Below, one piece after another: positions 45,587 through 54,326 of a DNA stretch of 64,000 nt. This stretch comes from Roseivivax sp. THAF197b (lineage in GTDB: Bacteria > Pseudomonadota > Alphaproteobacteria > Rhodobacterales > Rhodobacteraceae), in contig NZ_CP045318.1 in assembly GCF_009363255.1 (NCBI RefSeq), positions 1,911,501-1,975,500 on the forward strand, given 5' to 3'. Position 1 is the first letter of the stretch. Each line of letters starts with the position of its first letter. Under the pieces are notes generated by a model. It was given only the letters and a program-made list of their open reading frames with translations, did not search any database and had not been told where the DNA came from. A program made the position numbers and the translations under genes.

Positions 45587-46426
45587 TCACAAGACCACCC
45601 GGTGCGCGCGCTGGCCCTTGAAGCCCGTGGGCACCGCGAAGGTCGCGCCGCTCAGACGGTCATCCTTGCCCGCGCCGTCCGCAGCCGATGTCACGTATAG
45701 TACCGACAGGTCCGGCCCTCCGAAGGCCGGGCAGGTCACCTGTCCCGCGGGCAGGCCGATCGCGGTCATGAAGGCGCCATCCGGCGTGTAGCACGCCACG
45801 CGCCCGGCCCCGAACTGCGCGTTCCAGAGGTTGCCCTGGCTGTCCACGACCGCCCCGTCGGGGTTGAGCCCCTCGTCGCGCAGGTCCACGAACTCCCGCG
45901 GCTTGCCCGCTGGCCAGCCCTCCCCATCAAGCGCCACGCGCCGGATGATCCGTGCGCGCGTGTCGCAGAAATAGGCATAGGCCCCGCCCGGTGCGAAGCT
46001 GATCGCGTTCGGGATCTCCAGATCCGCGTAAAGCTGGGTGACCTCGCCCTGATAGAAGCGGTAGATCGCCCCATCGGCGCCGGACTTGTCCTTGCGCATG
46101 GTCGAAATCCAGAACCCGCCCCAGGGATCGGCACGCCCGTCATTGGGGCGCATCTCGGGGCGGTCGGGCTCGATCGCGGCGATCTCCTCGCGCGCGCCGG
46201 TCTCGGTCTCGAAGGCAAAAAGGCCGCCTTCGCCCGCGATCAGCAGCCGCCCCGGATCAATCCATCCCGCCGCGGAGACATGGGTGTCGAACGGCCAGCT
46301 CTGTTGCCGTCGCCCGTCATGGCGGTAAAGCCGCTTGCCCAGGATGTCGAACCAGTAGAGCGCCTGCTCCTCGGGATGCCACAGCGCGCCCTCTCCCAGC
46401 GTGCAGCTCGTATCGCTCAGGATCAT
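45587..46426 (-). CDS. SMP-30/gluconolactonase family protein
   Basis: 279 residues with the six-bladed beta-propeller pattern of SMP-30: N-terminal CTLGEGALWHPEEQALYWFD (the metal-binding Glu), RPNDGRADPWGGFWISTM with the conserved Asn-Asp-Gly, NAISFAPGGAYAYFCDT, and GLNPDGAVVDSQGNLWNAQF (Asp). These residues bind the divalent cation and hydrolyse sugar lactones. Substrate candidates are glucono-, arabino- or galactonolactone. Near a sugar-use cluster the oxidative sugar route is plausible but not shown. The start at 46426 is preceded by GGGGGGAAGC. It is transcribed convergently toward the glycosidase. Confidence 0.87.
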   Translation of the reverse strand: MILSDTSCTLGEGALWHPEEQALYWFDILGKRLYRHDGRRQQSWPFDTHVSAAGWIDPGRLLIAGEGGLFAFETETGAREEIAAIEPDRPEMRPNDGRADPWGGFWISTMRKDKSGADGAIYRFYQGEVTQLYADLEIPNAISFAPGGAYAYFCDTRARIIRRVALDGEGWPAGKPREFVDLRDEGLNPDGAVVDSQGNLWNAQFGAGRVACYTPDGAFMTAIGLPAGQVTCPAFGGPDLSVLYVTSAADGAGKDDRLSGATFAVPTGFKGQRAHRVVL

Positions 46427-46564
46427 GCTTCCCCCCTTGAATGCGGTCCTCCCCCCAGCCTGCCCAAAACCCGGCGCGCTGGCCAGAGAACGCGGCGTTC
46501 TGCGGCGGCTCGCGCGGCGCAATGCATCTTTCCAAGGCGCAGGCTTCCGCGCTAGGACACGGAT

Positions 46565-48061
46565 ATGAGGCGGATCACCAACCGGATTAAGCTGCGCTAC
46601 TCCCAGAAGCTGTTTATTCTGGCCGCCCTGCCGCTGATCCTCGCGGTCTCGGCCATTGCACTTCTCGTCGCGCATCAATCGCGGATGCTGGCGGAGCGGG
46701 AAATCCGCAGCCTCGAGACGCAACTCATCGAGGCCAAGAAGGCGGAGCTGAAGAATTACGTCACGCAGGCCCGCAACGGGTTCTACTTCATCTACGGCTC
46801 GGCCGCCCCCGATGACGAAGAAGCCAAACAGCAGGTGATGCAGATCCTGTCCGCCATGATCTACGGCGATGAGGGGTCGTTCTTCGTCTACGATTACGAC
46901 GGCACCAACCTCGTCTCTCCGCGCCAGACCGACATGATCAACCGCGACTGGTCGGGGCTGACCGACAGCGAAGGCACGCCTGTCACCGACGCCCTGATCC
47001 GCATCGCGCGCCAGGGCGCGGGATACCACGAATACCTCTGGCCCAAACCCTCCACCGGGGAAGAGGCGCGGATGATTTCCTACGTCACCTCCTTTCCGTC
47101 TTGGCAATGGGCGGTCGGCACGGGCGTCTTCATCGACGACGTGATCGACACCGTGGCCGCCGCCCGCGCCGAGGTGGAGCGCCGGGTCGAGGCCACCTTC
47201 GTCTATATCGGGGGCATCACGCTTCTGGCGCTCTTGGCGGTCTTCGCCTCGGGCATGCTTTTGAACCTGCGCGAACGGCGTCTTGCGGATATGCGCCTGC
47301 GCGAGCTCACGCAGCGCGTGCTCGACACCCAGGAAGAGGAACGCGGACGCGTTGCGCGCGAATTGCATGACGGGATCAGCCAGATCCTTGTCGGGGTGAA
47401 ATACGCGCTCGACATTGCGCGCCGCCGGGTCGAGGCCGGCGATCCTCGCGCCGCCGAGACGTTGCATCAGGGCGTGTCGCACCTTTCGGGCGCGATCCAG
47501 GAGGTGCGCCGCATCTCGCGCGATCTGCGGCCCGGCGTTCTGGACGATCTCGGTCTCGGCCCCGCCCTCAAGGCGCTTTGCGAGGATTTCACCGCGCGCA
47601 CCGGCATCCAGGTCGATTTCGAAACCGTGGTGTTCCGAAACCGGCTCGATCAGGAAGCCAAGATCGCGCTTTACCGCATCGCGCAGGAGGCCCTGACCAA
47701 TGTGGAGCGGCATTCCGGCGCCACCCGCGTCGCGATGGATCTGCGCGGGCATCTGAAAGGCGGCACGTTGCGGATCACCGACAATGGCTGCGGCCTGGGC
47801 GACGATTTTGCACCGGCCGCACAGCAGGGCATCGGCCTGCGCAACATGCAGGAACGCATGGAGCATCTGGGCGGCAGCCTGCGCATCCATTCCACGCGCG
47901 CGGGCACGGAGATCGAAGCGCAAGTGCCCCTCAGCCACCTTCTGCCGCCCGAAGAGACGCAAGGCGCCGCCCCGCATGGCACGGCCGAGTCGTCCCCCTC
48001 CGCGCCCAATACCGACACGCGCCGCGGCCCCGCCGCCGCCCCGAACAGGAGCCCTGCATGA
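46565..48061 (+). CDS. Cache-domain sensor histidine kinase (HisKA_3/NarL type)
   Basis: 498 residues. Membrane helix 14-36, an extracytoplasmic single-Cache domain (about 37-206, with DYDGTNLVSPRQTDMINRDW and PSWQWAVGTGVFIDDV), a second helix 211-233, a HisKA_3 dimerisation domain with phospho-acceptor His268 in ERGRVARELHDGISQILVG, and a HATPase (NVERHSGATRV, ITDNGCGLGDDF, GIGLRNMQERM). The sCache_2 type often binds short carboxylates, so an organic acid ligand is a reasonable guess. A disordered Pro/Ala-rich tail ends the protein. It overlaps the response regulator by ATGA. Confidence 0.9.
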   Translation: MRRITNRIKLRYSQKLFILAALPLILAVSAIALLVAHQSRMLAEREIRSLETQLIEAKKAELKNYVTQARNGFYFIYGSAAPDDEEAKQQVMQILSAMIYGDEGSFFVYDYDGTNLVSPRQTDMINRDWSGLTDSEGTPVTDALIRIARQGAGYHEYLWPKPSTGEEARMISYVTSFPSWQWAVGTGVFIDDVIDTVAAARAEVERRVEATFVYIGGITLLALLAVFASGMLLNLRERRLADMRLRELTQRVLDTQEEERGRVARELHDGISQILVGVKYALDIARRRVEAGDPRAAETLHQGVSHLSGAIQEVRRISRDLRPGVLDDLGLGPALKALCEDFTARTGIQVDFETVVFRNRLDQEAKIALYRIAQEALTNVERHSGATRVAMDLRGHLKGGTLRITDNGCGLGDDFAPAAQQGIGLRNMQERMEHLGGSLRIHSTRAGTEIEAQVPLSHLLPPEETQGAAPHGTAESSPSAPNTDTRRGPAAAPNRSPA

Positions 48062-48702
48062 CCGACCCGATCCGCGTCGTGGTGGTCGACGACCATCCGA
48101 TGGTCGCCGAAGGCATCACCGCCATCCTCGAGACCTATGACGACATCTCGGTGCTCGCGACGCTGTCGGGGGCGCAGCAGATGATCGACCGATTGCACGA
48201 CCTCGCCCCGGACGTGATCCTGATGGATCTCAACATGCCGGGCCTCTCGGGCCTATCCGCGACCGAGATCATCCTCGAACGCCGACCCGAAACCCGCATC
48301 CTGATCCTGTCGATGCATGACAGCCCGGAATATATCCGTACGGCGCTGCGCCACGGGGCGATGGGCTACGTTCTCAAGGATGTGCCCACGGACGAGATCA
48401 AGACCGCCATCGACCGCGTTCATCGCGGACAAAGCTATCTCTGCACGGGGGCCGAGGGCGCGATCAAACCGGCGGACGATACTGGCCGCGAGGCGCTGAC
48501 AACGCGCGAACAGACGATCCTTCTGCAACTGGCACAGGGAAAGTCGAACAAGGAGGTCGCCAATGCGCTCGATATCTCCGTGCGCACGGTCGAGACGCAT
48601 CGCAAGAACATCAAGCGCAAGCTCGGCATCAGCTCGACCGCGGGGCTCACGCGCTACGCGATGGAGCACGGGGTGCTACAGGGCACCGGCGTCAACGTCT
48701 GA
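48058..48702 (+). CDS. NarL/LuxR-family response regulator
   Basis: 214 residues: a receiver domain (VVVVDDHPMVAEGI, phospho-acceptor Asp57 in DVILMDLNMPG, Lys in GYVLKDVP) and a C-terminal LuxR helix-turn-helix (LTTREQTILLQLAQGKSNKE, then VANALDISVRTVETHRKNIKRKLG). It is the cognate partner of the kinase it overlaps. Target genes cannot be told from the sequence. Candidates by location are the lactonase, the glycosidase operon or the acetate and TRAP transport genes elsewhere in the window. Confidence 0.92.
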   Translation: MTDPIRVVVVDDHPMVAEGITAILETYDDISVLATLSGAQQMIDRLHDLAPDVILMDLNMPGLSGLSATEIILERRPETRILILSMHDSPEYIRTALRHGAMGYVLKDVPTDEIKTAIDRVHRGQSYLCTGAEGAIKPADDTGREALTTREQTILLQLAQGKSNKEVANALDISVRTVETHRKNIKRKLGISSTAGLTRYAMEHGVLQGTGVNV

Positions 48703-48726
48703 AACGGGGCGATGCCCAACAAAAAA

Positions 48727-48744
48727 GCCCCCGAAAACGGGGGC
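48727..48744 (-). terminator. Intrinsic terminator of the small membrane protein gene
   Basis: GCCCCCGAAAACGGGGGC is a 7-bp perfect GC stem with a 4-base loop. On the minus strand it is followed by six T residues, so it ends the minus-strand gene at 48786. It may also stop the response regulator transcript, although the plus-strand T run is poor. Confidence 0.75.
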
Positions 48745-48785
48745 CTTGCGCTGCGCTCATCCTGCGCGAGAGGCGATCCGAAGGA

Positions 48786-48986
48786 TCAGACGGCGCGATC
48801 AGTGTCCAGCGAATTGCAGAACGCCGATTTCCAGATCGGCCCTGCCCCGTCTTCGCCCGCCTGAACATGGCTCGCCCATTGTCCGACCGCGATCAGCGCG
48901 ACCAGCAGCGCGGCCTTGCACAGGGTGAATTCCCGCTTGGAAAGGCGCGGCAGGGCTTTGCCGGAATAGGTTGCGATCATCGACAT
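48786..48986 (-). CDS. Small membrane protein of unknown function
   Basis: 66 residues starting MSMIATYSGKALPRLSKREF. A single hydrophobic helix (LCKAALLVALIAVGQWA, about residues 28-44) is followed by a short polar tail (AGEDGAGPIWKSAFCNS). The ATG at 48986 has GAGGAGG 5 bases upstream, and the gene ends before a good intrinsic terminator, so it is very likely expressed. A 5+5 dyad lies 43 bases upstream of the start. I recognise no family. Confidence 0.65.
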   Translation of the reverse strand: MSMIATYSGKALPRLSKREFTLCKAALLVALIAVGQWASHVQAGEDGAGPIWKSAFCNSLDTDRAV

Positions 48987-49028
48987 TTGGACCTCCTCGG
49001 ACCTGCGGCCTGCCATTCAGGCTGTAAC

Positions 49029-49044
49029 TGAACTGTTCTGTTCA
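49029..49044. promoter_or_regulatory. Candidate operator dyad
   Basis: TGAAC-TGTTCT-GTTCA is a perfect 5-bp inverted repeat with a 6-base spacer. It is centred about 50 bases upstream of the 66-residue membrane protein gene. The cognate regulator is unknown. Confidence 0.35.
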
Positions 49045-49211
49045 AATCATGCGATGAATGCGTGTTTCACGCAAGTCACGAAGCCGCGCCTGACGGTTAC
49101 ATCGGCGCACAGGAAACGTGCGGAGACGTGACAAGCGGATAGCGCTTCTGCGCAAAAACGCAGGCATTGCACACAGGCACCGTCGCATTTCGCTGAAAAG
49201 TCGGAGGGTTA

Positions 49212-49285
49212 TGGAGCGGGTGAAGGGAATCGAACCCTCGTCGTCAGCTTGGGAAGCTGCTGCTCTACCATTGAGCTACACCCGC
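49212..49285 (-). tRNA. tRNA-Gly (anticodon CCC)
   Basis: A 74-nt cloverleaf reading GCGGGTG TA GCTC AATGGTA GAGC on the minus strand, with the anticodon loop TTCCCAA (CCC, decoding GGG), a T-arm GAGGGTTCGATTCCCTT and the acceptor 3' strand CACCCGC followed by an encoded T-CCA. The GGTTCGATTCC T-loop and all acceptor pairs are intact. Confidence 0.93.
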
Positions 49286-49297
49286 GACCGAGCCTTG

Positions 49298-49326
49298 CAG
49301 ATAATTTAGCGGCGTTGATCGGTCAA
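49298..49326 (-). promoter_or_regulatory. Sigma-70-like promoter of tRNA-Gly
   Basis: On the minus strand, TTGACC (49326-49321) and TATCTG (49303-49298) are separated by exactly 17 bases. The -10 ends 12 bases before the tRNA 5' end, as expected for a tRNA gene promoter. Confidence 0.55.
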
Positions 49327-49378
49327 GCGTTTCCGGCGCCGTCTCCTGCCCCGCAACGTCCACTCCACCGATTGCGCC

Positions 49379-51286
49379 TCATGCCTCCATCTTCTCCTGC
49401 ATTTCCACATCGATGAAGGTCTTGTGCGGCGCGTAGGCGGCCACATCATACACATAGGCGACCGACCCATCGTCGTTCCTCGCGGCGATCTCAAAGCCCA
49501 TCCGGCCGTAGAAATCCGACACCATCTTGTTGCGATCCGTCGGAACATAGAGAGCGGTGATCCGCGCGACGCCCGCATCACGCGCGGCCTCGAACAATCG
49601 GTCCATGACGCATTGCTCCACCCCGCGCTCCAACACGCGGCAGGATTGGAGCCAGGAATCGATGCTCCATTCGCGCGGAGCTTTCCGCACGATCACGACA
49701 CCGATCATGCCGTGCTGGGCGAACTTGTCCTGAAGGCGGACCTGCCATCCCATCTGGTCCGGATCTTCCTCGATCGCCCGGACATCCTCTTCGCCGTAGC
49801 GCCGGGTGGTCAGGTTGAACTGGTTCGACTTGTTGATCAGCTGGGTGATGCGCCCGCGCCCGACATCGTCGAAGGGCGAGATCGTCATGCGCATCTCGAG
49901 CGAGGTCAGGTAATCTTCGTAATTGCCGATTTTGGCCCTGATTTCCGCCGCGGCTGCCCGTCCGCCATAACTTTCGGCCCGCGAAATATCTTCCGTATTC
50001 AGCGGCAAATGATCGAACTGCCCCGATTGCGCGATCCTCTCGATGTAGAACGAGGGATCGTCCCCGATCTCGATCGTCGAGACGAGTGGCAATTCCTGCC
50101 GGACGCGTTCGCGCTCGGCGGCGTTGTCATCGATGAACACGAAGGATTCGAGGCCGAGGCTCAGCGTCTCGGCAATCGACTTGATGTTCGTCGCCTTGTC
50201 ACTCCAATTGGCTTGGAAAACCGCGATGTGATCTTCCTTGAGAACCATCTCGGAATGACTGCGAAACGGCTCCCGCGCGATCTCGTCGGTATTCTTGGAA
50301 CACACCGCTAGGACGATGCCGCGTTCCCGCAGCCCCAGAATGAAGTTCTGGAAGGCAACGAACGCCTCGCCTTCCGGTGAATTCTGACCGAGCCGGATCC
50401 CCGCAAGCCCGTCGTCGCCGATCACACCGCCCCACAGGGTGTTGTCGAGATCGAGAATGACGCCGCGCGCGGACTTGCCCTTCATCGCCGCCAGCACGGA
50501 GGCGATATTGTCCGCCGCCACGGGGCACACATCCACGCTGAACGGTATCTTGGCCGCATGGTAACGCACAGGGTCGAGCCAGGTCTCCAAACCCACGCGG
50601 CTTGCAAGCGCCGCCTGATCCCAAAGCAGCCACCGCCCCTCCATGGCGCCCTCCGCCAACATGAGGTTCACCCGGTGCCGGAAGCGCGCGCTCGACCCCG
50701 GAGTTGCGAGCTCCGCCGACGAAACCTGCGCGGCCCCGGGAAGAGTTGCGATGATGGCCGGGCAGCCGGTTTTCTGCCGGGCGGCTTCGGCCAGGGCATC
50801 TGCGAGGTTTTCGGCATCCGCAATGGCCGCGTCTTCGCCCGCGCGATCCAGCAATGTCCGCTTGCCCGCAAAGGCGGTCTCGTCCAGCACCACAAGCACG
50901 GCATCGAGTGATCGACCAAAGCAATCGGCGGGCGAAAACGCAAAACTCGCCACGCTGTCATAGGGCGCCTCGAAAGACGCAATTGCAAGGCCGCGCGCCA
51001 ATCCGGCAGCCGCCAGCGGATCGGGCAGATAGCTGAGCGTACGATTGCCCAGAAGTCCGAGGGACACGGGCGCGAAGGCCTGATCCGACGCATCCAATTT
51101 CAGCAGCTTTTTCGCGGCACGTTCGACCCGCAATTCCTCACGCATGCCCAATTGCTGATTGGCCAGAGTTTTGAGCGTTGCGTAATCCGGTGCGCGCCCG
51201 TCTGACAGAACCGCTTCGATTTCGGCCATCCGCTCCGCCCAGTCTCGGGCCAGAGGGGGCCGCCAAGGTAAATCACGATAGGTCAT
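49379..51286 (-). CDS. FkbH-like HAD-IIIC family protein (predicted glyceryl-ACP loading enzyme)
   Basis: 635 residues in three parts. The N-terminal region has an SGNH-like block (SLGLLGNRTLSYLPDPLAAA, 75-94). The central HAD phosphatase domain has GVILDLDNTLWGGVIGDDG (Asp279 and Asp281), the AVCSKNTDEIA block with the conserved Cys, and SFVFIDDNAAERERVR (Asp386-Asp387). The C-terminal region is GNAT-like (about 465-620). This is the FkbH architecture. Characterised members dephosphorylate 1,3-bisphosphoglycerate and transfer the glyceryl group to an acyl carrier protein. The dedicated ACP gene immediately upstream overlaps it by ATGA, which strongly supports that partner. It is the last gene of the MBOAT operon. 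No polyketide synthase is in view. Confidence 0.87.
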   Translation of the reverse strand: MTYRDLPWRPPLARDWAERMAEIEAVLSDGRAPDYATLKTLANQQLGMREELRVERAAKKLLKLDASDQAFAPVSLGLLGNRTLSYLPDPLAAAGLARGLAIASFEAPYDSVASFAFSPADCFGRSLDAVLVVLDETAFAGKRTLLDRAGEDAAIADAENLADALAEAARQKTGCPAIIATLPGAAQVSSAELATPGSSARFRHRVNLMLAEGAMEGRWLLWDQAALASRVGLETWLDPVRYHAAKIPFSVDVCPVAADNIASVLAAMKGKSARGVILDLDNTLWGGVIGDDGLAGIRLGQNSPEGEAFVAFQNFILGLRERGIVLAVCSKNTDEIAREPFRSHSEMVLKEDHIAVFQANWSDKATNIKSIAETLSLGLESFVFIDDNAAERERVRQELPLVSTIEIGDDPSFYIERIAQSGQFDHLPLNTEDISRAESYGGRAAAAEIRAKIGNYEDYLTSLEMRMTISPFDDVGRGRITQLINKSNQFNLTTRRYGEEDVRAIEEDPDQMGWQVRLQDKFAQHGMIGVVIVRKAPREWSIDSWLQSCRVLERGVEQCVMDRLFEAARDAGVARITALYVPTDRNKMVSDFYGRMGFEIAARNDDGSVAYVYDVAAYAPHKTFIDVEMQEKMEA

Positions 51287-51528
51287 CCGCTTTGCTTTGC
51301 TGCCGCTTCGACGAGGTCGCCCAGGTTTCGGAAACTCTGCATTTCCGATGTGCTGAAATGCACCCCCAATTCCATCTCGATCATCACCATCAAGCGAACA
51401 TGCGAGAGGCTGTCCCATTGCGGCACATCATCCGCGGTCGTCTCCATGGTGACGGGACCTTCGTATTCGTCGAAAAGATCCCTGATAATCACCGTTACCT
51501 TGTCAAGAATGGTCTGTGTGTCGGCCAT
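51283..51528 (-). CDS. Acyl carrier protein (stand-alone)
   Basis: 81 residues. The phosphopantetheine attachment motif is DVPQWDSLSHVRLMVMIE with Ser40, and the helices match the ACP fold. It is more like the carrier proteins of FkbH systems (WDSL rather than the DSLD of fatty acid AcpP). It is predicted to carry a glyceryl or related acyl group from the FkbH-like enzyme encoded next, with which it overlaps. It is encoded 43 bases after the SGNH-like gene. Confidence 0.87.
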   Translation of the reverse strand: MADTQTILDKVTVIIRDLFDEYEGPVTMETTADDVPQWDSLSHVRLMVMIEMELGVHFSTSEMQSFRNLGDLVEAAAKQSG

Positions 51529-51571
51529 TTGTATTCCCTACGTTATCAAGTTTTGCTTTTTGCAAAGGAGA

Positions 51572-52753
51572 TCAGCCGTCGCTGGCTTCGGTCTTTCGGA
51601 ACAGCCGGGTGTTCGTTGTCTGATACTCCGCCACTTCCGAACGAATTTGGCTTTCATGCTCCGCGATATTCTCCCGGGTCAGACGATTGTTCCCGGTTGT
51701 CGTCGCGGTGATGAAGTCATCGAGGATATGCGGCGCGTAGACGTGCCCGACCTCGCGGAAATTCGCGAGATCGCCGGCAACGGCCGGATCGGCATCGAAT
51801 GCGAAGATCCGGATATTCGGAAGATCGCTCGCCGCATTCACAAGGCAGCGCCGCGCAACCATCATTTCATCGAGAAGCGTTGGACTGATATCGTGCCGCC
51901 GGACGTAATAGAACGCGAAGGACGACACCGGGATCATGACGTCGACCTTGACGCCCCGCGCGGAAAAGGCCCTCAGGTCGGGAAGCAGTTGGTCATTGAT
52001 CGCAGGAAAATGGTCGCAGGTCTTTCCACTGGATGAGCCGATCTCGGCGCGATACCCGTCGACCTTTCGCCCGATATCCTCCATCTCCGACATGCGCTGG
52101 AAGTTCTCGTACATGCGATCGACATAGCGCGTGTAAATCGCATCGTCCGGATTGCTGTAGGACAGATCCCCCTGCAATATGTCGAGCGTTGTCTGAATTG
52201 TCGGGAGGTTCACCATACGCAGATCGTTGGTGATGTCGTTGTCATAAAGAAATGCGGGGAAGCCACGATTGGTGGTCTCCGGGTCCTGAATATACATCCA
52301 ATCGAACGTCATGATGACGTGCTCGACATTGGGATGCTCGACCAGCCGACCGAGGATCAAATCCCGATCCCGCGGACGCGGACCGCCATAGCTGATATTC
52401 GCCGCGTTCACACCCGGTCCCAAAACCTCGTTCAACAGTTCGGGCGTGTACATCGCGGTGACCGAGCTGCCCACGAGAAACGTATTATAGGCCGGATCCT
52501 TCATCACCACATCGATCCAGTCAACGACCAGATCCCGCGGAGTATCGCCTGTTTCTATCCGAGGCTCTGCCCCCCATTTGTAGACGTTATGGGGATCGAC
52601 CGAGATAACCAGTGCCGCCAGCGACAGATACCCGACCGATATCAGGGATGCCGCTGCCAACATCGGACGCACCGCGCGCCAGCGAATGGCAGACAAGCTG
52701 TGTTTCTTGCCGGATGTTAGTTTTAATTTCGATAAGTCTTTCAAATCATTCAT
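51572..52753 (-). CDS. Membrane-anchored SGNH-like protein (MBOAT partner)
   Basis: 393 residues. One N-terminal membrane helix (about 30-52) precedes an extracytoplasmic domain. TFLVGSSVTAMY (Gly95-Ser-Ser) replaces the GDS block of SGNH hydrolases, NAANISYGGPRPRD carries the Gly/Asn block, and EVGHVYAPH (Glu334 to His337) fits the C-terminal acidic-x-x-His pair. The layout resembles DltD/AlgJ-type partners of MBOAT acyltransferases, which complete transfer of an acyl group to an extracellular polymer. It begins 4 bases after the MBOAT stop. The family assignment is by pattern and context. The catalytic role is inferred. Confidence 0.68.
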   Translation of the reverse strand: MNDLKDLSKLKLTSGKKHSLSAIRWRAVRPMLAAASLISVGYLSLAALVISVDPHNVYKWGAEPRIETGDTPRDLVVDWIDVVMKDPAYNTFLVGSSVTAMYTPELLNEVLGPGVNAANISYGGPRPRDRDLILGRLVEHPNVEHVIMTFDWMYIQDPETTNRGFPAFLYDNDITNDLRMVNLPTIQTTLDILQGDLSYSNPDDAIYTRYVDRMYENFQRMSEMEDIGRKVDGYRAEIGSSSGKTCDHFPAINDQLLPDLRAFSARGVKVDVMIPVSSFAFYYVRRHDISPTLLDEMMVARRCLVNAASDLPNIRIFAFDADPAVAGDLANFREVGHVYAPHILDDFITATTTGNNRLTRENIAEHESQIRSEVAEYQTTNTRLFRKTEASDG

Positions 52754-52757
52754 GGCA

Positions 52758-54326
52758 TCAAAATCCCTGATAAAGGAACGGGGGCTGACGAGAAACGTAA
52801 TAAAGGGAGGCAATCACGAGCACGGAAAGATAGCTCGCCTGCACCCAGCCCGGACGCCAGAGGCGCACGAGGAAGGCGGGCCCGTAACTTTTGTTGTCAT
52901 AGGTCATGATCGCGGGACGATAGCGCCGCATCAGCTCGACGCTATTCGGGCAGCAATAAATGATGAAAAAGGCACCGGCCAACATCATGACGGGTTCGCG
53001 CATATCGAAGAGCGAGCGCGCATCCACGGAAGTGCCGAACATCTGCGAAAAGAGGTGGAAGCCCCCGTGCACGCTTTCAGAGCGGAACATCGCAAGGCTG
53101 AGCAGAAGCGGCAGGAAGAATACGGCCCTTTCCGCAAATCCCAGAAGCAATGGCGGCGCCGTTTTCTTCACGGACTTATACCATTTCGACGCCCGCACCT
53201 CTGTCTCGAGCGCGTACCAGAACCCGTGCATCAACCCGAAGACGCAGAATGTCCAAAGGGCGCCGTGCCACAAACCAATGATCTGGAAATTGATCAGCAT
53301 CGGCAACCAAAGACTGAGCAGATGCGCAGGTATCGGAGAAAGCCGATTGAACATACTGTAGCGCGTGCCGGCCACGGAAAGCGGTGTATAAAGGAAGCGC
53401 GCGATGACACGCGTGAGTGTCATGTGCCAACGGCGATAGTAATCGATGATCCCATTGGCCTTGAACGGCGAAAAGAAGTTGATCGGATACCGCAATCCGA
53501 ACATGCGCGCGAGGCCAAGCGCCATATCGGAATAGCCAGAGAAGTCGAAATAGAGCTGCGCCATATAGGCCAACGCCCCGATCCAGGCTTGCAGCGGATG
53601 AATTTCACCTCCGGCGTGGGCCGCGCTGAAAACAACTTCCACTGTCGGTGCAAGGTTGTCAGCAACAACGACCTTTTTGAACATCCCGATGGCAATGAAG
53701 CTCAGCCCGACCGCAAGGTCGATGGGATTCAGGCGCAGAAACCGCTTGGACTGGATTTGCGGGTTGAATTCGCTCAGGTAGGTAATCGGGCCGATCACCA
53801 GCTGCGGGAAGAAGCTCACGAAAGCGCCGTACCGGAAGAAGGCAGCCAGAACCGATTTCTTAGAACTCATCCTGCCCAGGAATTGCGTGACGTTCTCCTC
53901 CCGGGCATAGGCATCCGCGAGGAAAGCCGCTTGGTGGAACGTGTAGAAGGAAATGCCTGCGGGGATCGCAACGCCTGCGATATCGACCATCAGCCCGGCG
54001 CTCGGACCAAAGAGAAGCATGACGATCTTGTATTTGAAATAGCACAAGGTGACGATGTTATAGCCTTGGCCAAACAGATATATGTTTCGCCGCCTCTTGC
54101 TCTCCTCCTTGATGGAGATGATCGCGACCCCGACAATGAAGTTGACGATCAGCGATATAATCAGAAGAACAGCAGAGCTTATGCTATGCGGGATATAGAA
54201 GATGATCGATGATATGAAGAGGACGAGAAGCGCCGCGTTCTTCCCGAAGAAACCCGATATCGTATAGAATGAGATCAATACGATAGGTAGAAATACAAAC
54301 AGAAATATCGGATCCGTAAAAATCAA
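52758..54326 (-). CDS. MBOAT family O-acyltransferase (AlgI/DltB-like)
   Basis: 522 residues with about 11 membrane helices. MBOAT signatures are present: AIPAGISFYTFHQAAFLADA, FVSFFPQLVIGPITYLSEF, YFDFSGYSDMALGLARMFG, RRWHMTLTRVIARFLYTPL with His301, and the catalytic GLWHGALWTF with His354. MBOAT proteins move an acyl group from a cytoplasmic donor to an extracytoplasmic acceptor such as alginate, teichoic acid or cellulose. It is the first gene of a four-gene operon with an SGNH-like partner, an ACP and an FkbH-like loader. The N-terminal half and the region upstream are AT-richer than the rest of the window, which may reflect transfer or simply membrane-protein codon use. Confidence 0.92.
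   Translation of the reverse strand: MIFTDPIFLFVFLPIVLISFYTISGFFGKNAALLVLFISSIIFYIPHSISSAVLLIISLIVNFIVGVAIISIKEESKRRRNIYLFGQGYNIVTLCYFKYKIVMLLFGPSAGLMVDIAGVAIPAGISFYTFHQAAFLADAYAREENVTQFLGRMSSKKSVLAAFFRYGAFVSFFPQLVIGPITYLSEFNPQIQSKRFLRLNPIDLAVGLSFIAIGMFKKVVVADNLAPTVEVVFSAAHAGGEIHPLQAWIGALAYMAQLYFDFSGYSDMALGLARMFGLRYPINFFSPFKANGIIDYYRRWHMTLTRVIARFLYTPLSVAGTRYSMFNRLSPIPAHLLSLWLPMLINFQIIGLWHGALWTFCVFGLMHGFWYALETEVRASKWYKSVKKTAPPLLLGFAERAVFFLPLLLSLAMFRSESVHGGFHLFSQMFGTSVDARSLFDMREPVMMLAGAFFIIYCCPNSVELMRRYRPAIMTYDNKSYGPAFLVRLWRPGWVQASYLSVLVIASLYYVSRQPPFLYQGF

Noticed and set aside
45587..47977. A 796-codon minus-strand frame suggesting a giant lactonase fusion
   Set aside because: Only the last 279 codons (SMP-30) are real. 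The first part is antisense to the Cache kinase, and a good ribosome binding site marks the start at 46426.
49312..49326. TTGATCGGTCAA as an FNR/FixK box
   Set aside because: The half-sites are 4 rather than 6 bases apart. TTGACC is better explained as the -35 element of the tRNA-Gly promoter.
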